Positions 61,416 through 64,000 of a stretch of 64,000 nt of DNA are shown here, piece by piece (position 1 is the stretch's first letter; the number at the start of each line of letters is the position of its first letter). Source of the stretch: JAIESQ01 sp964495375 (GTDB lineage: Bacteria; Planctomycetota; Planctomycetia; Pirellulales; JAEUIK01); contig CAZBWM010000024.1 in assembly GCA_964495375.1 (NCBI GenBank), positions 1-64,000 on the forward strand, written 5' to 3'. A model generated the notes under the pieces. It did no database searches. It was not told the origin of the DNA and worked only from the letters and a program-made list of their open reading frames with translations. The position numbers and the translations under genes were made by a program.

Positions 61416-62702
61416 CTAGGCCCCTCCGCCTTGCACGGCGTCGCGCGAAGTTGATTCTTGCGGGTCGGCCGTGCGGGCGGTTCGCGCTGCCGGCTCGGCG
61501 GCCTTCTCAGCAACCGGCGCGGCCGGTCCTGGCCCTGCGACCAACATTGGCGCGGGCTGCGCCGGTTCGTGGATGGTCCCCAGCACGTTGGTCTGCCACG
61601 GCATGCCGCTGGGGAACCAGACGCCCGACCAGAGCGCGGCGCCAACGAACATCACCGCCGCGATCGGCGTGCAGTACTTCAAGCAGGTTTTCATCACCTG
61701 ATCGATGCGCAACCGCGGAAGCGTCCAGCGCACCCAAATCATCAGCGTGACGCCCAGCACCGCTTTGAAGACGAAATTCAATAGCCCGAGCAGCTTGACG
61801 AGCCACAGCCCGAAGGAAGGTTCTGCGCGATCGATGCCCAACAGCGAGGCCAGCCCGTCGACGATCGGGAACGGCCCGTTCCAGCCGCCGAAGAACAGAA
61901 TCGCGCCGAGCGCGCTAACCGTGAACATCGAGCCGTATTCAGCCATGAAGAAGGCCAGCCAGCGGAAGCCCGAGTACTCGGTATGGAAGCCGGCCACGAG
62001 CTCGCTCTCGGCTTCGGCCAGGTCGAACGGAGCGCGGTTGACGCTCGCCGTCGCACAGGTGAAGAAGACGAAGAAGGTGATGAACGTGAACGGATCGTGG
62101 AACAAGAACCAGTTGGTGAATAGGCCGCGCTGCATGTCGGCGATGACCACTAGATCCATGGTGCCGGCGACCATCACGGGCACCACGACGCACAAGCCGA
62201 GCGGCACTTCGTAGCTGACGACTTGGGCCGCCTCACGCATGGCGCCGAACAGCGACCACTTGGACGCCGACGAATAGCCAGCCAAGATCACGCCGAAGAC
62301 TTCGAGCCCGAGCACCGCCAGAATGAAGAACACGGCCACGTTCATTTGCTGCGCGGCCCAACCGCTGGCGAACGGCAGCGCCAACAGGACCACGAACGAG
62401 GCGGTGAAGCTGATATAGGGAGCCAGCCGAAACAGCAGCGCGTCGGCGTCGGCGGGGCGGAGATCCTCTTTGGTGATGAGCTTCAGCCCGTCGGCCAACA
62501 GTTGCAGCCAGCCGAACTTGCCGCCGCACCGCGTGGGGCCCAACCGATCTTGGATGCGGGCGGAGATCTTCCGCTCCAACCAGACGAAGGCCATCGCACC
62601 GACGAGCGGCACGACGATCAACAAGGCGCACTGGATCAACCCCGTGACGAGATAAGCCACGGCCCAGGGTAGACCCACCGATTCGGCGAAAAACTGTGCC
62701 AC
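61416..62702 (-). CDS. nuoH: NADH-quinone oxidoreductase subunit H
   Basis: A 428-residue subunit forming part of the quinone site. FVWLERKISARIQDRLGPTRCGGKFGWLQLLADGLKLITKEDLRPADADALLFRLAP is the signature N-terminal part; RAPFDLAEAESELVAGFHTEYSG and WVRWTLPRLRIDQVMKTCLKYCTP complete it. The C-terminus has a ~45-residue Pro/Ala-rich tail (GPAQPAPMLVAGPGPAAPVA). Start is a GTG with AGGA eight bases upstream. Directly followed by nuoJ: nuoI, which usually lies between them, is not here. Confidence 0.95.
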   Translation of the reverse strand: MAQFFAESVGLPWAVAYLVTGLIQCALLIVVPLVGAMAFVWLERKISARIQDRLGPTRCGGKFGWLQLLADGLKLITKEDLRPADADALLFRLAPYISFTASFVVLLALPFASGWAAQQMNVAVFFILAVLGLEVFGVILAGYSSASKWSLFGAMREAAQVVSYEVPLGLCVVVPVMVAGTMDLVVIADMQRGLFTNWFLFHDPFTFITFFVFFTCATASVNRAPFDLAEAESELVAGFHTEYSGFRWLAFFMAEYGSMFTVSALGAILFFGGWNGPFPIVDGLASLLGIDRAEPSFGLWLVKLLGLLNFVFKAVLGVTLMIWVRWTLPRLRIDQVMKTCLKYCTPIAAVMFVGAALWSGVWFPSGMPWQTNVLGTIHEPAQPAPMLVAGPGPAAPVAEKAAEPAARTARTADPQESTSRDAVQGGGA

Positions 62703-63060
62703 GTAGCGCGTCCTGCGTGCAGAACTGGCGGCGACTGCCTGACTTCCGACGTCAGGAAACTAGCCCGGCAGCCCGTCTGGTGCGATCGTGAGAGTGTGAA
62801 ATATGGCACAAGGCCGGCGCTGTGGACAAGCCCCTGCGACAAAGAATTCCGGCGCCAACTTGCGCGGGCTGGCCGGTCGCTGCGGCGCGGGGCATATGGC
62901 GCGGATATTTATCGTCGCGGCGCAAAGTTAACGCACGATCATCGGCGCTCACTTGGGCGATCATCGGAGCGCACGATTGGGCACTCGCGCAAGCGCAGCG
63001 TCAACTTTGAATGGCTTGAATGGCCGACAATTGGGTGGCCAAACGACCGCCGCCGTTGCC
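62703..63060. other. Intergenic gap between nuoD and nuoH
   Basis: The 358 bases hold no supportable gene. A small hairpin CCTGAC-ttccgac-GTCAGG lies at 62738-62756. GATCATCGGCGC (62937) recurs as GATCATCGGAGC (62959), 22 bases apart, a possible protein-binding pair. A promoter for nuoH-N may be here; none was recognised. Confidence 0.5.
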
Positions 63061-64000
63061 TCAGCGATCGATCTCGCCCATCACCACGTCCAGCGAGCCG
63101 ACGATGGCTGGCACGTCGGCGATCAGGCAGCCCCGGCACAACTCGTTGGTGACCGACAAATTGCAGAACGAGCTGGAACGCGCCCGTGCTCGCCAAGGGA
63201 TCGGCGAGCCATCGCTGACGATGTAAAAGCCCATCTGCCCACGCGGCGCTTCGGTCTCGAGGTAGGCCTCTCCCTTGGGGAGTTTCTCGGTCAGCTTGAT
63301 CGGCTTGGCATACGCGCCGGTGGCCGTGCTGTAACGCTCCATTGCTTGCCGGACCAGGTCGATGGCTTGCATCACTTCGAGCATGCGCACGTAAAAACGG
63401 TGCCAACAGTCCCCCAGCACCGCCTCGGAGGGAACCGGCGGGTAGTTATGATCCTTCGGGTAATGGCCGTCCCGCTCGACGATCACCTCGAAGGCGTAAC
63501 CGTCGTACATCTCGGTGTAGCGCTCTTCACCATCGCGGCGTAAGTCGTGATCGACACCGCTGCCACGCAGCACCGGACCCGTGCAGCCGTAAGAAATCGC
63601 CGTCGCCGCTGACATAATGCCGATGCCGGCCGTGCGCTGGACGAAAATGGCATTCGTGGTCAGCAGCGTATGGCACTCTTCGATCACGGGCAGAAGCTGA
63701 TCGAGAAACGCCGAGCACTTCTGCAGCCAGCCGCGGGGCAGATCGTGGGTAGCGCCCCCCACGGTGAGGTAGCTATAGGTAAGTCGGGCGCCGCAGGCCT
63801 CCTCGAACAGATCGAGAATCTTCTCGCGTTCGCGGAAGGCATACAAAAACGGGCTAAAGGTGCCCAAGTCGAGCCCGTACGCTCCCATGCCCACCAGATG
63901 GCTCGCGATGCGGTTCATCTCCGCGATGATCACCCGCAGGTGCTTGGCCTTCTCGGGCAGCTCGAGCTTCATCAGCTTTTCGACGGCCAACGCCCAGCCC
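63061..64000 (-). CDS. nuoD: NADH-quinone oxidoreductase subunit D, C-terminal part
   Basis: About 313 residues of the 49-kDa subunit are visible; the N-terminus lies beyond the right edge. AVEKLMKLELPEKAKHLRVIIAEMNRIASHLVGMGAYGLDLGTFSPFLYAFREREKILDLFEEACGARLTYSYLTVGG covers the quinone-site half. Later motifs include GPVLRGSGVDHDLRRDGEERYTEMYDGYAFEVIVERDGHY and the final APRGQMGFYIVSDGSPIPWRARARSSSFCNL...AIVGSLDVVMGEIDR. Start not in window. Confidence 0.95.
   Translation of the reverse strand, partial: GWALAVEKLMKLELPEKAKHLRVIIAEMNRIASHLVGMGAYGLDLGTFSPFLYAFREREKILDLFEEACGARLTYSYLTVGGATHDLPRGWLQKCSAFLDQLLPVIEECHTLLTTNAIFVQRTAGIGIMSAATAISYGCTGPVLRGSGVDHDLRRDGEERYTEMYDGYAFEVIVERDGHYPKDHNYPPVPSEAVLGDCWHRFYVRMLEVMQAIDLVRQAMERYSTATGAYAKPIKLTEKLPKGEAYLETEAPRGQMGFYIVSDGSPIPWRARARSSSFCNLSVTNELCRGCLIADVPAIVGSLDVVMGEIDR

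Noticed and set aside
1..64000. tRNA, rRNA, CRISPR arrays, riboswitches and prophage
   Set aside because: No tRNA cloverleaf, rRNA-like segment, regularly spaced direct repeats, known riboswitch core, integrase or phage structural gene was recognised; a covariance-model search would be needed to exclude small RNAs.

Overview
The window looks like chromosomal DNA of a planctomycete, probably of the Pirellulales type. Several independent signs agree: high G+C; a futalosine-pathway menaquinone gene (mqnD); an S1C protease with an N-terminal zinc ribbon; a PEP-CTERM protein; a large secreted protein with an LEPR-XLL-like N-terminus and RTX-like repeats; two redoxin/cytochrome c/copper-monooxygenase-like fusion proteins; and a pseudopilin cluster ending in a giant GspK-like protein. 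The assignment is by inference, because no rRNA or other phylogenetic marker was read.

Layout. 1-3.5 kb: 5' part of a sugar isomerase/epimerase-like gene, M20 amidohydrolase, small membrane protein, mqnD and a cold-shock gene. 3.9-24 kb, all on the minus strand: a type IV pilus / type II secretion-like cluster. In transcription order it reads second PilB/GspE ATPase, (795 bp gap), PilT, PilB/GspE, PilC/GspF, four prepilin-type proteins, a ~2000-residue GspK-like protein, then fliW and csrA. 24-33.5 kb: a very cysteine-rich protein, a pterin dehydratase, a FixL/FixJ-like two-component pair, the zinc-ribbon protease, an amino-acid permease and a DUF202 protein. 33.5-42 kb: a TetR repressor divergent from a redoxin-heme-copper protein, a TMEM175-like channel, a DinB protein and the LEPR/RTX-like protein. 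42-53 kb: hisA, an EF-G-like factor, a decayed VapBC locus, serine acetyltransferase, a PEP-CTERM protein and the second redoxin-heme-copper protein. 51.5-64 kb: a complex I run read nuoD(partial)-H-J-K-L-M-N, followed by a helical protein, tatD and a type II thioesterase in overlapping order.

The most unusual structure is in the pilus cluster. Every junction between consecutive genes from PilC/GspF down to fliW carries a palindromic repeat or strong stem-loop. In three successive prepilin genes the REP-like repeats lie inside the open reading frame, between a start codon coupled to the upstream stop and the prepilin-peptidase site. They stretch the leader peptide to about 61, 83 and 92 residues, against 12 in the neighbouring pseudopilin. 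The same repeat is read in the same frame (VGCVKRT or VGCVQRT) in all three genes.

Other points of interest are a TetR-type palindrome lying on a near-consensus promoter at 34.2 kb, a PIN-toxin reading frame with two in-frame amber codons and an ATA where its antitoxin start should be, short-period tandem repeats that expand NuoL and NuoJ, the absence of nuoI between nuoH and nuoJ, and a Cys-every-fourth-residue C-terminus in the cysteine-rich protein.
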